NCBI GenBank assembly: GCA_041399155.1
Contig: JAWKTI010000001.1
Coordinates: 2,232,001 to 2,296,000 of the forward strand
Origin: Zavarzinella sp.
GTDB lineage: Bacteria; Planctomycetota; Planctomycetia; Gemmatales; Gemmataceae
DNA: 64,000 bases
Reading direction: 5' to 3'
Shown: positions 37,780 through 45,964 of the stretch, piece after piece
Position numbering within the stretch: position 1 is the stretch's first letter
How the letters are laid out: the number at the start of each line of letters is the position of its first letter
The notes under the pieces: generated by a model
The model's database searches: none
Told to the model about the DNA's origin: nothing
The model's input: the letters and a program-made list of their open reading frames with translations, nothing else
Program-made: the position numbers and the translations under genes

Positions 37780-38805
37780 ATGACAAGCACCACGATCGCA
37801 CCAGAAAATCTGACCTTACAGGATCTCCAGGCTGAAGCAGAAGAATTGCGGCACCGAATTAATCTGTTCCGCACATCCCTGGGCCGGTTTCTCATCAACA
37901 AACAGCCAATTATTGACCTGATGGTCGTGGCGGCAGTAGCCCAGGAACCCCTGCTTCTGGTGGGACCGCCCGGTACAGCCAAATCCGATATTGTCCTGAA
38001 ATTCAAAGATGCCCTGAATCTGGACGATTCCGACTACTTCGAATACATGTTGACGCGGTTTACTGAGCCTTCGGAGATTATTGGCGCCATCGACATCTCC
38101 AAACTTCGCGATGGTGCGTACATTCGCCGTAAAGAAGGAAAGTTACCCACTGCGAAGCTGGCCTTTCTGGATGAAATCTTCAAGTCGAACAGTGCTATTC
38201 TGAATATTTTATTAACAATTATTAATGAGAAAAAGTTCTACCAGGATGGGATGCCGGAACCAGTCCCTTTGCGGATTCTGTTCGCTGCCACCAACGAAAT
38301 CCCGGAACAAGGTGAATTAGCCGCACTGAAAGACCGTTTTGTGCTGAAAATTCTCAGTAGTTCGGTTTCGGATGAATATTTTACCGAACTGATTGATGCA
38401 GGCTTGCAGAACGAAGCATACAAAAACCTGAACCAGAAACCGTGGAAAGAAAACCACTGTACTCTGGACGATTTTTTGAAGGCAAACCGATACCTTACCC
38501 TACTCTTCGCACGTCGACTTGGCAACGCAGGTGGGGACCAGCAGACAGATCGGAATCTGTTTTTTCCAGATGATGTGTTCCGCGAGTTTCAACGGCTCGT
38601 CAAAACTTTGGTGCGTGAAGACCACATTTTTATCAGCGATCGTAAGCTGGTGAAACTCTACAAGCTATTCCGTGTGCGTGCGTGGCTCTTTTCTGGTGGA
38701 ACTGTCTCGCGAGATGATCTTCGCCTGCTGGCCTACCTGGGGGAGACAATTGGTGAAATTGAGCATCTCCAGGAAAAAGTCCCCACCCTGCTGGGCGATA
38801 ATTAA
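37780..38805 (+). CDS. MoxR/RavA-type AAA+ ATPase
   Basis: This 341-aa AAA+ ATPase has Walker A PLLLVGPPGTAKSDIVLKF, Walker B LAFLDEIFKSNSAILNILLT, sensor 1 ILFAATNEIPE and the arginine-finger region LKDRFVLKI. MoxR/RavA ATPases act as chaperones, usually with a VWA-domain partner encoded next door. No VWA gene follows here. The length is that of the ATPase alone plus a lid domain. It is divergent from DUF1501 across about 180 bases. Confidence 0.88.
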   Translation: MTSTTIAPENLTLQDLQAEAEELRHRINLFRTSLGRFLINKQPIIDLMVVAAVAQEPLLLVGPPGTAKSDIVLKFKDALNLDDSDYFEYMLTRFTEPSEIIGAIDISKLRDGAYIRRKEGKLPTAKLAFLDEIFKSNSAILNILLTIINEKKFYQDGMPEPVPLRILFAATNEIPEQGELAALKDRFVLKILSSSVSDEYFTELIDAGLQNEAYKNLNQKPWKENHCTLDDFLKANRYLTLLFARRLGNAGGDQQTDRNLFFPDDVFREFQRLVKTLVREDHIFISDRKLVKLYKLFRVRAWLFSGGTVSRDDLRLLAYLGETIGEIEHLQEKVPTLLGDN

Positions 38806-38840
38806 TCGAAATTTTCCATAAACTCTTACAGCATAACACG

Positions 38841-38981
38841 TTACTTCTTGCGATCAAACCAGGTAAAAACCAATAGGACCAGGCCAACGCACAAGACACC
38901 GGCAATTATCAGGCCAAGCGTTCCAAACTCGACTTCGATATACTTGTAAGCCTGTTTGGGATAAGACAAAATTGCGTTCAT
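38841..38981 (-). CDS. Single-pass membrane microprotein (46 aa)
   Basis: A short gene reads MNAILSYPKQAYKYIEVEFG, then a hydrophobic helix TLGLIIAGVLCVGLVLLVFTW, and ends in FDRKK. GGGAGAAAT just before the ATG is a good ribosome site, which supports real translation. It is convergent with the MoxR gene. Function unknown; the basic end after the helix suggests an N-out, C-in orientation. Confidence 0.6.
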   Translation of the reverse strand: MNAILSYPKQAYKYIEVEFGTLGLIIAGVLCVGLVLLVFTWFDRKK

Positions 38982-39077
38982 ATTTCTCCCCACGTATGAC
39001 TGGGTATGTAAATATAGAACAGAAATTCCTGTCTACAAAGAAATTTGCGGTTCACTGGATCCAGTTTGGCGATAGAT

Positions 39078-39557
39078 TCAAGGGATAAGTTTCGCTTTCA
39101 ATTCGCTAATCCGCCGATCCAATTCATCAATGGATTTCTGCTGAAATTCTTCTGCGGAATTGAGTGGCAGACCGAGAACTTCCTGTAAAAGTTGAATCTG
39201 TCCGATTCGCAAACCAAGTACTTTACCTTCATCTCGGCCCACTTTAATACCTTCATCTCGGCCCCGTTCTTCGCCGATTTTAATCCCTTCTTCTTTCGCA
39301 ATTCTTTCAAAAGATGTAACGTATGGCATTTGGTTCTCCGTCAATAATTCAAATCGGACTTTGTTAAAATCTATTTCAAGTTCATCTGGTAATTTTAGCA
39401 GCCAATCGAATCGAGTAAATTTCAGGAAAACACCAAAACAACCACTTTTTATCGTGTTTTGTAGCCTTTTCGCAGCGGTACACCATGCCGTAATCATTCC
39501 AGATTTTATCAGATTTTCCACAAAATAGTGCCTTTTCTGTACCAGATTCTGTTCCAA
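39078..39557 (-). pseudogene. Truncated Rpn/YhgA-like (PD-(D/E)XK transposase-type) protein
   Basis: The C-terminal two-thirds (FDWLLKLPDELE, MPYVTSFERIAKEEG, then GIKIGEERGRDEG-type repeats and DUF4351-like LPLNSAEEFQQKSIDELDRRI) match the tail of the YhgA/Rpn family, whose nuclease domain normally precedes it. Here that domain is missing and the first 50 residues look unrelated or frame-changed. It is therefore probably a 5'-truncated relic. It marks the left boundary of the polyUbl operon. Confidence 0.55.
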
Positions 39558-39571
39558 AACTGGTTATTGGG

Positions 39572-40021
39572 TCATTTGTCTTTTCGAAACCAATATCGCA
39601 GTAGACTCCCCCAAAAACCTACTTTCGAAATATTTGTTGCAATATCATTGGTTGAAGCTGGATTTGCTTGATGAATTAGTGGCTTTTCGTAATATCCTAG
39701 CTTAACTTCTGTCTCACGTATCTGAGCCATTGCAATTTGTTCATCCGTCCAAGGAGATGCAACAATAATTCTCCCTCGATCTATAATGTAGTGCGACCGA
39801 CATCGTAAGTTCCAATTGCCGATGGATGGCACCAAGGAGATCGATTCACCATTGTATATCATCTTCCAACTAACCGGCGAAAACGGGGTGACAACTTCCT
39901 CTCCACATCCACAGCAGCAAAGATGCGAGGCAGTCATATATTCAAGTGAAATGTATAGTATACCCGGTTCCAGTGTTTCAGGTATCAAATGGACGAATCG
40001 GTGCTCGAGTGAAAGCATCAT
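39572..40021 (-). CDS. DUF6527-like metal-binding protein of the polyUbl operon
   Basis: The 149-aa product has an LEPGILYISLEYMTASHLCCC core followed by GCGEEVVTPFSPVSW and a later Cys in NLRCRSH, giving a CCxC...C zinc-knuckle set, with the conserved SLVPSIGNWN between. I recognise this as the DUF6527 pattern. The family is repeatedly found beside multi-ubiquitin and ThiF/E1 genes in bacteria; its role is unknown, and a RING-like or adaptor function is speculation. Its ATG overlaps the stop of the E1 gene (ATGA), so the two are translationally coupled. It is the last gene of the operon. Confidence 0.8.
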   Translation of the reverse strand: MMLSLEHRFVHLIPETLEPGILYISLEYMTASHLCCCGCGEEVVTPFSPVSWKMIYNGESISLVPSIGNWNLRCRSHYIIDRGRIIVASPWTDEQIAMAQIRETEVKLGYYEKPLIHQANPASTNDIATNISKVGFWGSLLRYWFRKDK

Positions 40022-41190
40022 ACTTCATCCCCATTAATAAGGAGGTTGCCGTCAGTTGTGTAGGTGCAGTGGTGTTCGTTTACCACATCGCGATAGAATC
40101 CCAGGATTTTCTTCCATTTGACGACCGCCAACGTCGCGTTAAGCGAGTTCAGGTCGGCGACCTGAATGTTCGAAGAATACAGATCTTCTGCCCCGCCGCC
40201 AGTGAATGCAATACGACCTCCATGGACATGCTCTCGCTTTTGTGGCGTACTAGCCGTTACCCGTAGGATTCCGCCGAGGGAGCCGTCGTTTAGCTGAAGG
40301 CCCATCCCGACATCGACGAACGATGCTCCGATATCTTCGAGTTTTTTGATACTGACCTTCTTGTCTTCCCCGGCGTCCATGCACAAGAAAGCGAACGTAA
40401 CACCATCAAGGAAGTGAAGGTTTTCCGCCCGAAGATAGTTTGGATAGGTGACGATGTTCCGATGCATCTGCGAGTAGATGTTTTTGAAATAGTCAACTTT
40501 AAGCGGTGCTTCCCGCAATTGGTTCAAGGATGGTGCACCGGGAGCGCGGAAAGCGTTGTGTTGCAGAAATTCATCTCCGTCAAACAACCTGATCTCCTGC
40601 ACCGGCACTTTCGCCACCAAGTCCAAGACGTATGAACCACTGCCGCCTAAGCCATCAATAGCCACAGTTTCTTCGGAAAGTCGCTCGCTGAGTGTCCCGA
40701 TTCCGGCTCGGTAGGAAGCAGTGTCAATGTAGTTGAAGACCCCGTCACCTTCATCTTCCGCTTGTCGATAAACTCGCGGAGTGGCTCCAGTTTCAAGCAC
40801 TGCTGCTGGACCAGATATGACGCCAGCGTACGTCGTCAACTTATGGTAGTAGTCAGTATACCCGCCCTCTGGTTTGCTGGAAAAACGGTATTTGGCACTT
40901 ACGCCACTCCCAAGTTTAAAGTTGTTAGTCTCGTTGGAAATCGCCTTGATCGGGTTTCCATCTGGGAAGCAAGGATAATCCCCATCGAACCAAACTTGGT
41001 GGTCGGGTTTTTTGGTTCTGTTGCCCGCCAAGGCGAGCTCCGAAATAAGCGTGCCACGCCGCACGATTTGATTGGAATCGACATAGGGCACTTCCCGGAC
41101 CAGGAGGAGTCCTCCCTGAATCTGGGCGAAGTACCCCTCATCGCGGAGCCGCTTGAGATCAAGGTTAAGATTGAACAGTTCGCGTAACAT
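40018..41190 (-). CDS. E1-like ThiF adenylyltransferase with DUF6791-type N-terminal domain
   Basis: This protein (390 aa from ATG 41190) should adenylate the C-terminus of a ubiquitin-like partner. The C-terminal half is a ThiF/E1 fold: VAIDGLGGSGSYVLDLVAK (GxGGxGS ATP loop), IRLFDGDEFLQHNAFRAPGA (ribose-binding Asp, conserved Arg), LKVDYFKNIY and a later Asp in FLCMDAGEDKK. The N-terminal half (LLLVREVPYVDSNQIVRRGT, GDYPCFPDGNPI, FSSKPEGGYTDYYHKLTTYA) is the domain called DUF6791, proposed by some to be E2-like. The Cys in DYPC is a candidate thioester residue, which is inference. AAGGA lies before this ATG; an upstream TTG (41244) is less likely. It overlaps the polyUbl gene by 26 bases. 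Confidence 0.85.
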   Translation of the reverse strand: MLRELFNLNLDLKRLRDEGYFAQIQGGLLLVREVPYVDSNQIVRRGTLISELALAGNRTKKPDHQVWFDGDYPCFPDGNPIKAISNETNNFKLGSGVSAKYRFSSKPEGGYTDYYHKLTTYAGVISGPAAVLETGATPRVYRQAEDEGDGVFNYIDTASYRAGIGTLSERLSEETVAIDGLGGSGSYVLDLVAKVPVQEIRLFDGDEFLQHNAFRAPGAPSLNQLREAPLKVDYFKNIYSQMHRNIVTYPNYLRAENLHFLDGVTFAFLCMDAGEDKKVSIKKLEDIGASFVDVGMGLQLNDGSLGGILRVTASTPQKREHVHGGRIAFTGGGAEDLYSSNIQVADLNSLNATLAVVKWKKILGFYRDVVNEHHCTYTTDGNLLINGDEV

Positions 41191-41902
41191 TGAATACGGT
41201 TCCTTTTTTGATTTTGATTGAGCCAGTTGGTCCCAGTTGTCCAACAGGTGGCTGGGCAGCAGCCTTCTGATAAGTCACGTCGAAACCGACGCAGCTGTCG
41301 TGTGCACCCGGAAACGCAAGTTGGACGATTTGGTCGAACGTCACAATGTTGCCAGTTACAGTGCGGAGCCTTCCATTGACGATGATTTCGTAGGTCTGTG
41401 GCGGATGCGGTGCGGTGTAAAGCCGCTCGACGCCGATGTCGGCCAGTTCAACCGCATCGCAAGGTTCGATGAGCCGGTGCTGTCCCCCACGGACATCAAG
41501 GAAGATGGCCTCTTCATCAGAAGGCTTGGCGAGAGCATAGAGGGCCGATCCGGGAATGGTCGAAAAACCCCAGCGAATCTCGCGGTCGTTCAGGGTGAGC
41601 CGGAAGCTGCGGTCGGAGCGAAAAGCCACGAATCGCTCGACACCTTTCCCGCGAATGTCAAACGGCTCATCAAGCCGCACATCCTCGAAGTCGCCCGAAG
41701 GTAGGATCGCAAAGAGGCTGTACTCACGAAGTGGCTCGTATCCTGCCACTGAGAGAATTTGACGTCCCAAGGGCACCGGGTCGTCGAGAGTACTGGGATG
41801 AAATTCGAGGGACTCGTTGCTCACAAGGATGCGAAACGATCGGTTCCCATGGAGAGGAACTTCAGGTTCGGTCTCTCCAGTTTGCGTTACTTCAGTCATC
41901 AA
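41165..41902 (-). CDS. Multi-ubiquitin protein with three ubiquitin-like domains
   Basis: The 245-aa protein holds three beta-grasp units of about 70 residues: roughly 22-93 (FRILVSNESLEFHPSTLDDP), 96-167 (RSFRLTLNDREIRWGFSTIP) and 170-240 (TYEIIVNGRLRTVTGNIVTF). Each ends in a similar strand (for example ERFVAFRSD and ERLYTAPHP). This is the multi-ubiquitin (polyUbl) family. The C-terminus (GTVFNVTRTVQS) has no exposed Gly-Gly, so if it is conjugated this needs processing or a different chemistry. GGAGG stands before the ATG. The E1-like gene follows with an overlap. Confidence 0.85.
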   Translation of the reverse strand: MMTEVTQTGETEPEVPLHGNRSFRILVSNESLEFHPSTLDDPVPLGRQILSVAGYEPLREYSLFAILPSGDFEDVRLDEPFDIRGKGVERFVAFRSDRSFRLTLNDREIRWGFSTIPGSALYALAKPSDEEAIFLDVRGGQHRLIEPCDAVELADIGVERLYTAPHPPQTYEIIVNGRLRTVTGNIVTFDQIVQLAFPGAHDSCVGFDVTYQKAAAQPPVGQLGPTGSIKIKKGTVFNVTRTVQS

Positions 41903-41962
41903 AACACCTCCATAAAAGGATTACGGAGGGTTAATCGCAGCCAGTGAACGCAACCGGTAAGC

Positions 41963-42898
41963 TCAACCGGAGATTTTTTTTACCAGCGGACCTGAAGGGA
42001 GTCGCCCGCAGACGAAGAAGGCGGGGCAACGCGGGCAGGCCGTCCCCTCTTCCAGCGGAAAGTGGCCTGCCCGAATGTTTTCGGATATCGTCGTTACGGT
42101 CGCCTGACGATTGCGAAGGACTGTTGCCGACATTTGGATAGGCGTAACTTCAGCGTCACTGAGGTGGACGAGTTCCACCTTGCATCCGGGCGTATGTGCC
42201 GTTGCCGCGAGATGAAAGACCGCAGCAGCAATACCGTCGTTTTCCTTGTCCGAACGGTGCCCGGTTCGCACTTTACGCATTATAACCTGGCCACTTGGGT
42301 GACTCACCACTTGATCCGGGGTGATGACGACCTCTCCTCCACAGCCCCCGGACACGGGAAGCCGCAATTGAGGTGAGGGTTGGACCTTGTAGCCCTTGGT
42401 GGATTCCTCCAGGTAGCGAATTAGACCTAACGCAATCTGCTTGTATTCCTTAGAGTAGCCGTGATCGGCGGGGCCGTGGCTGACCCAAGCCTCTTCAAAG
42501 GCAGCGTCGAACTTCTCGCGGGAAAACTCTCCATCCTCCGCAACCGTGGCAACGTCGATCACCTTCTGAACCGCATCGTGCATTTTCATAAATGATGTTT
42601 CTGATCGACGGCCGCCGATTTCAAGAACGTGGGTGTAGAAGAAACGCCTGGGACATCGTTGGTATAGAGCCAACTGGCTATCACGCAGGGCCATTCCCGC
42701 TTCCAGCTTCAGCGATACGGTAAGGCTGATGTCACTGGGTGGGAGCCGCGTTTTCGGAGAGATGTTGCTTGAGGTGATGCAACTCCCCAGACGATCCAGG
42801 AAAGTGGATCGAGGCCAATTGCTGCCGTTCGATTTCTGAGTAGGAGAGTAAAGCAGCAATCGGTCCTTGCGCGGGAGAGAGCGACAAAGAACAGACAT
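41963..42898 (-). CDS. Fe-S PD-(D/E)XK nuclease part of the split helicase-nuclease
   Basis: This frame carries DRLLLYSPTQKSNGSN (the natural continuation of helicase motif VI). It continues with a RecB/AddB/Cas4-like nuclease: LYQRCPRRFFYTHVLEIGG, a strand with VVITPDQVV and VIMRKVRTG as candidate Asp/Lys of the active site, and CPRCPAFFVCG near the end. The four cysteines (one early, three as C-x2-C-x5-C) match the 4Fe-4S clamp of AddB and Cas4. It is in a different frame from the upstream helicase; one extra G near 42862-42868 would join them into one protein of about 1141 aa. The start shown is only the frame limit. Confidence 0.7.
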   Translation of the reverse strand: MSVLCRSLPRKDRLLLYSPTQKSNGSNWPRSTFLDRLGSCITSSNISPKTRLPPSDISLTVSLKLEAGMALRDSQLALYQRCPRRFFYTHVLEIGGRRSETSFMKMHDAVQKVIDVATVAEDGEFSREKFDAAFEEAWVSHGPADHGYSKEYKQIALGLIRYLEESTKGYKVQPSPQLRLPVSGGCGGEVVITPDQVVSHPSGQVIMRKVRTGHRSDKENDGIAAAVFHLAATAHTPGCKVELVHLSDAEVTPIQMSATVLRNRQATVTTISENIRAGHFPLEEGTACPRCPAFFVCGRLPSGPLVKKISG

Positions 42899-45387
42899 TC
42901 ATGTTCTTCGCTTATCGAGGTCAACAGCACATCAAGGCTCTTGCCGCTTACCCCTTCGATCAGTCCATCGGGCGGGATAATGCTTCTTGCCAGATCGCTT
43001 CTTGGCGAACGAGGAAGACTCCCATTCACCATACCTGGAATATGGACGACGCCGAACTCTAGACCCTTGCTTCCATGCATGGTCATCAGACGCACAGCGT
43101 CGATTCCTTGGGCCGAAGTTGGAAGTTGTCGCAAATCCTTTTCATCGCCGTGGAGGACCATTCGCCGAATCCGTTCGAGCAAGCGCATAATTGGCAGGCC
43201 CTTTCCCGGTGGCTGGGTGCGGATGAAACTCATCAACTGCCAGATGGCGATAGCTTGTGTCCGTGCGTTGACGGCCGAAGACCCTGCGAATTCAGCAGCA
43301 ACCCGCGAACGGTCAAGGAGCACTGAGGCCAAAACGTCCCAAGGATTCGCGTTGATACTAAAGCCTGCGGCGAGTGCAGCGATCCTGCGAAGTCCTTCCC
43401 TGCCTTCTGCACTTATGCCTGGCACACCATCAAGTGCTTCGACCCAAGCGAGAGGCAGACAATCCTGGTCCTTGAGATGCCACAGGAGGCTCGCCACATC
43501 CCCAAGCGGAACGGCCCATCGGTCTGCGGCAGCAACTCTCACAAGGCCCATTGCTCGACGGTCAACGACGAGTAACAAGACCGAAAGCAATTCCTTGATC
43601 TCGTCCCGCTCGAACAAGCTCCCTAAGTAAAGCACGGGGATGCCCAGTCGCTCTAATCCTTCGGCGAAGCGCCCAAGACGGTCATTCCCTGAACTCAAAA
43701 TTGCTTGATCTCGATACGAGTAGCCTTCTTTGCGAAGCTCTTCGATGGCTTCCGCAACAGCGGCAACTTCGTCATCCGATCGCACAACGGCACGGTATTC
43801 CGGAAGACGACCACAAGCCCCCCGATTTGCCGTCAAACCGATGTTCGCTCCCCGAACGCTTGTGATTTCCTCGGCGAACTTGAGATAAGCGGAAATGACT
43901 TCCTCATGGCTCCGGTAGTTGATCGTTAAGCGACCCCGTTTCGCGCCGGGAAAGTCCTCATTCCCGAAGCGTCCCATGTTGTAAGCGGAGGCTCCCCGGA
44001 AACGGTAGATCGACTGCTTGGCATCGCCAACCACCCAGAGATTCTTACCATCACCGGCAATGGCCTTGAGCAACCGCACACTGGCCCGGTTCACGTCCTG
44101 GTACTCATCCACCAGGATGTGTTCGTAAGTTGCAGCCAAGTGCTGTTTGATGTCAGGGTGCGATTCACAGAGCCGTACCGGAAGTGCGACCAAATCACCG
44201 AAATCGACGCAGCCACTTTCCGTCTTGAGTCGCTCGTAAGCCGCAAAAGCGGTTGCCACTTCCCGGCATTTTTCGGCGACTTCTCGTTCCTCGGCGGTCG
44301 TGGCTGCCGCGTACATCTTCTCAGCACAAGAACGGTATTCAGCTGCGTCCACGACCTCATCGTTCGCCCGCGAAATCGCAGACAGAATTTTGCCCAGGGT
44401 ATCGGACGGGTCCCAAAGGTTTTTGAAATGAGTTAGGTTTAGTTTGGGGTATTCGCGCTCTAAAAGTTCGATGGCATCGGATCGGTCGAGAAGGCGCGGA
44501 CTGACGGGCAGTTTTAATCGGTCATGAAAACGGCGAATGATGTCGAGTCCAAAACCGTGAAAAGTTCCAGCCCAAATCTTGGCTGCAGCCTCGGGATATT
44601 TGTTGCCGATTCGCTCAGTTAGTTCGCTTGCCGCTTTATTCGAAAAGGTCAGAATCAGAATTTTTTCAGGATCTACACCTCGAGAAAGCAGGTGCTCGAT
44701 TCGTCCCACCAAAGTTTGGGTTTTGCCAGTGCCCGGTCCGGCTTCAAGTAAGTAGGGGCTTCCTTCATGGGAAGCGGCTGGGGCTTGGTCGGGAGCAAGG
44801 GGTCTTTCGGGAGTCGCTTCCTTGGCAACGTTTTCAACACGTGGCAATAACAGGGCATCGAGAAGTTGCTGGGCGACCACAGCAAAAGGTGCTGACGTAA
44901 AGGTTGCAATCTCGGATGCGGTCATCCCTTCCGAGATATGGAGTTTACGCAGCCAGGGGCGAGGCAAGAGAAACTCTCTGGCAAACAGGTCCATCTGCAC
45001 TTCGCGCCGCTGGCGACGGCTGTAGTCGACGACCCGTTCCACACTAATCGGCACTGCCTCCGCAGCCCGAAGCGGATCCGTATCCATAATGGCCATCGGT
45101 TCCGATTGCCCGCCGAGATCAATGTGACCAAGCTCGTGTGCAATGAGAAAAGCATTGAGAAAAGCATCGCCTGTTTCCTCATGGAGGATCAATAGGGCAT
45201 CTGGGTCGTACAACGCCCGACCACCGTAAAGTCGAATATCCCCCTTGGGAACGCGTTCGACCTCGATCAGCAGTTTTTCGACCTGGGCCCGAATAAATTC
45301 ATAAGGATTTCTCGGGTTGTGCCTGGCCGCGACAGCATCGACATGTAGCTGCTCCGCTCGCTGCCTAGCTGCTTCAAGGGAGTTCAT
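42709..45387 (-). CDS. M78 metallopeptidase (ImmA/IrrE)-UvrD helicase, frameshifted before the nuclease domain
   Basis: The N-terminal 160 residues are an ImmA/IrrE-type zinc peptidase with HELGH in FLIAHELGHIDLGG. A UvrD/AddA superfamily-1 helicase follows: Walker A EAGPGTGKTQTLVGRI (near 212), ILVDEYQDVNRAS (near 425), VVGDAKQSIYRFRGA, LTINYRSHEEV, LMTMHGSKGLEF and ECLFFVALSRAR (motif VI). After motif VI the frame breaks (TDCCFTLLL...) and stops at 42709. The expected sequence continues in the other frame into a PD-(D/E)XK nuclease. Start ATG 45387 is preferred over 45429 because of GGGAG upstream. A peptidase-helicase-nuclease fusion inside a ubiquitin-like operon is unusual. Confidence 0.8.
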   Translation of the reverse strand: MNSLEAARQRAEQLHVDAVAARHNPRNPYEFIRAQVEKLLIEVERVPKGDIRLYGGRALYDPDALLILHEETGDAFLNAFLIAHELGHIDLGGQSEPMAIMDTDPLRAAEAVPISVERVVDYSRRQRREVQMDLFAREFLLPRPWLRKLHISEGMTASEIATFTSAPFAVVAQQLLDALLLPRVENVAKEATPERPLAPDQAPAASHEGSPYLLEAGPGTGKTQTLVGRIEHLLSRGVDPEKILILTFSNKAASELTERIGNKYPEAAAKIWAGTFHGFGLDIIRRFHDRLKLPVSPRLLDRSDAIELLEREYPKLNLTHFKNLWDPSDTLGKILSAISRANDEVVDAAEYRSCAEKMYAAATTAEEREVAEKCREVATAFAAYERLKTESGCVDFGDLVALPVRLCESHPDIKQHLAATYEHILVDEYQDVNRASVRLLKAIAGDGKNLWVVGDAKQSIYRFRGASAYNMGRFGNEDFPGAKRGRLTINYRSHEEVISAYLKFAEEITSVRGANIGLTANRGACGRLPEYRAVVRSDDEVAAVAEAIEELRKEGYSYRDQAILSSGNDRLGRFAEGLERLGIPVLYLGSLFERDEIKELLSVLLLVVDRRAMGLVRVAAADRWAVPLGDVASLLWHLKDQDCLPLAWVEALDGVPGISAEGREGLRRIAALAAGFSINANPWDVLASVLLDRSRVAAEFAGSSAVNARTQAIAIWQLMSFIRTQPPGKGLPIMRLLERIRRMVLHGDEKDLRQLPTSAQGIDAVRLMTMHGSKGLEFGVVHIPGMVNGSLPRSPRSDLARSIIPPDGLIEGVSGKSLDVLLTSISEEHECLFFVALSRARTDCCFTLLLRNRTAAIGLDPLSWIVWGVASPQATSLRKRGSHPVTSALPYR

Positions 45388-45964
45388 GTTCTTCGCACTC
45401 CCGAAGGAGATGAAGTCGCTGAGACTCACTCATTTCGGTACTCTCGATAAGTTGGCGGAATGTTATCTGCCCTTGCTTCGAAGGCTTGTGATCCGATTTG
45501 AATTCCAGGCTTAGGGGCGTCTGACTCTCTTGTGCCATGTACGTTCTGGCTATTTCGATTGTGGTGTTGGTCGCCTCGGCGAGGCGGCGAACAAAGCCGC
45601 CGGGAACGGACGAAGGAACAACGAGCCGGTCCCGAACCGCAGTCAGAATGGAACGTGGAAGGTCCAATTTTCCGGCAAGTACCGCAAATGCTGCTCCCTT
45701 GAACTGAGCAAAAGGGTCCACAGTTGCCGATGCCATCCCAGCTTTCCGGAAGTTCTCCCAAGCGGTGTTACGCTTCGGATCACTGATAACGCCTGTCTCT
45801 GTATTCGCAAAACCCGCGCTGAACCGAAGTTCGGATGCGAGATCAATCAATTCTTCGGCAAGGTCCGGGTATTCTCGTACGTAACGATCCAAAGTACTGC
45901 GATCATGTAGGGATTCTGCCGCAAACGCATCGAGGACGGCATCTTTGTCGATTGGCATCATCAT
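45374..45964 (-). CDS. Operon protein of unknown function (196 aa)
   Basis: This is a soluble helical protein starting MMMPIDKDAVLDAFAAESLH, with ATGA overlap to the sigma gene stop and GAGGAGAAC as ribosome site. It contains LDRYVREYPDLAEELIDLAS, a phrase typical of planctomycete regulators of the kinase and sigma type, then a hydrophobic-rich middle (FKGAAFAVLAGKLDLPRSIL) and a polar tail. No catalytic residues were recognised. Its position directly after a sigma-like gene suggests a regulator or antagonist of that factor, but this is inference. The helicase gene overlaps its end by 14 bases. Confidence 0.65.
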   Translation of the reverse strand: MMMPIDKDAVLDAFAAESLHDRSTLDRYVREYPDLAEELIDLASELRFSAGFANTETGVISDPKRNTAWENFRKAGMASATVDPFAQFKGAAFAVLAGKLDLPRSILTAVRDRLVVPSSVPGGFVRRLAEATNTTIEIARTYMAQESQTPLSLEFKSDHKPSKQGQITFRQLIESTEMSESQRLHLLRECEEHELP

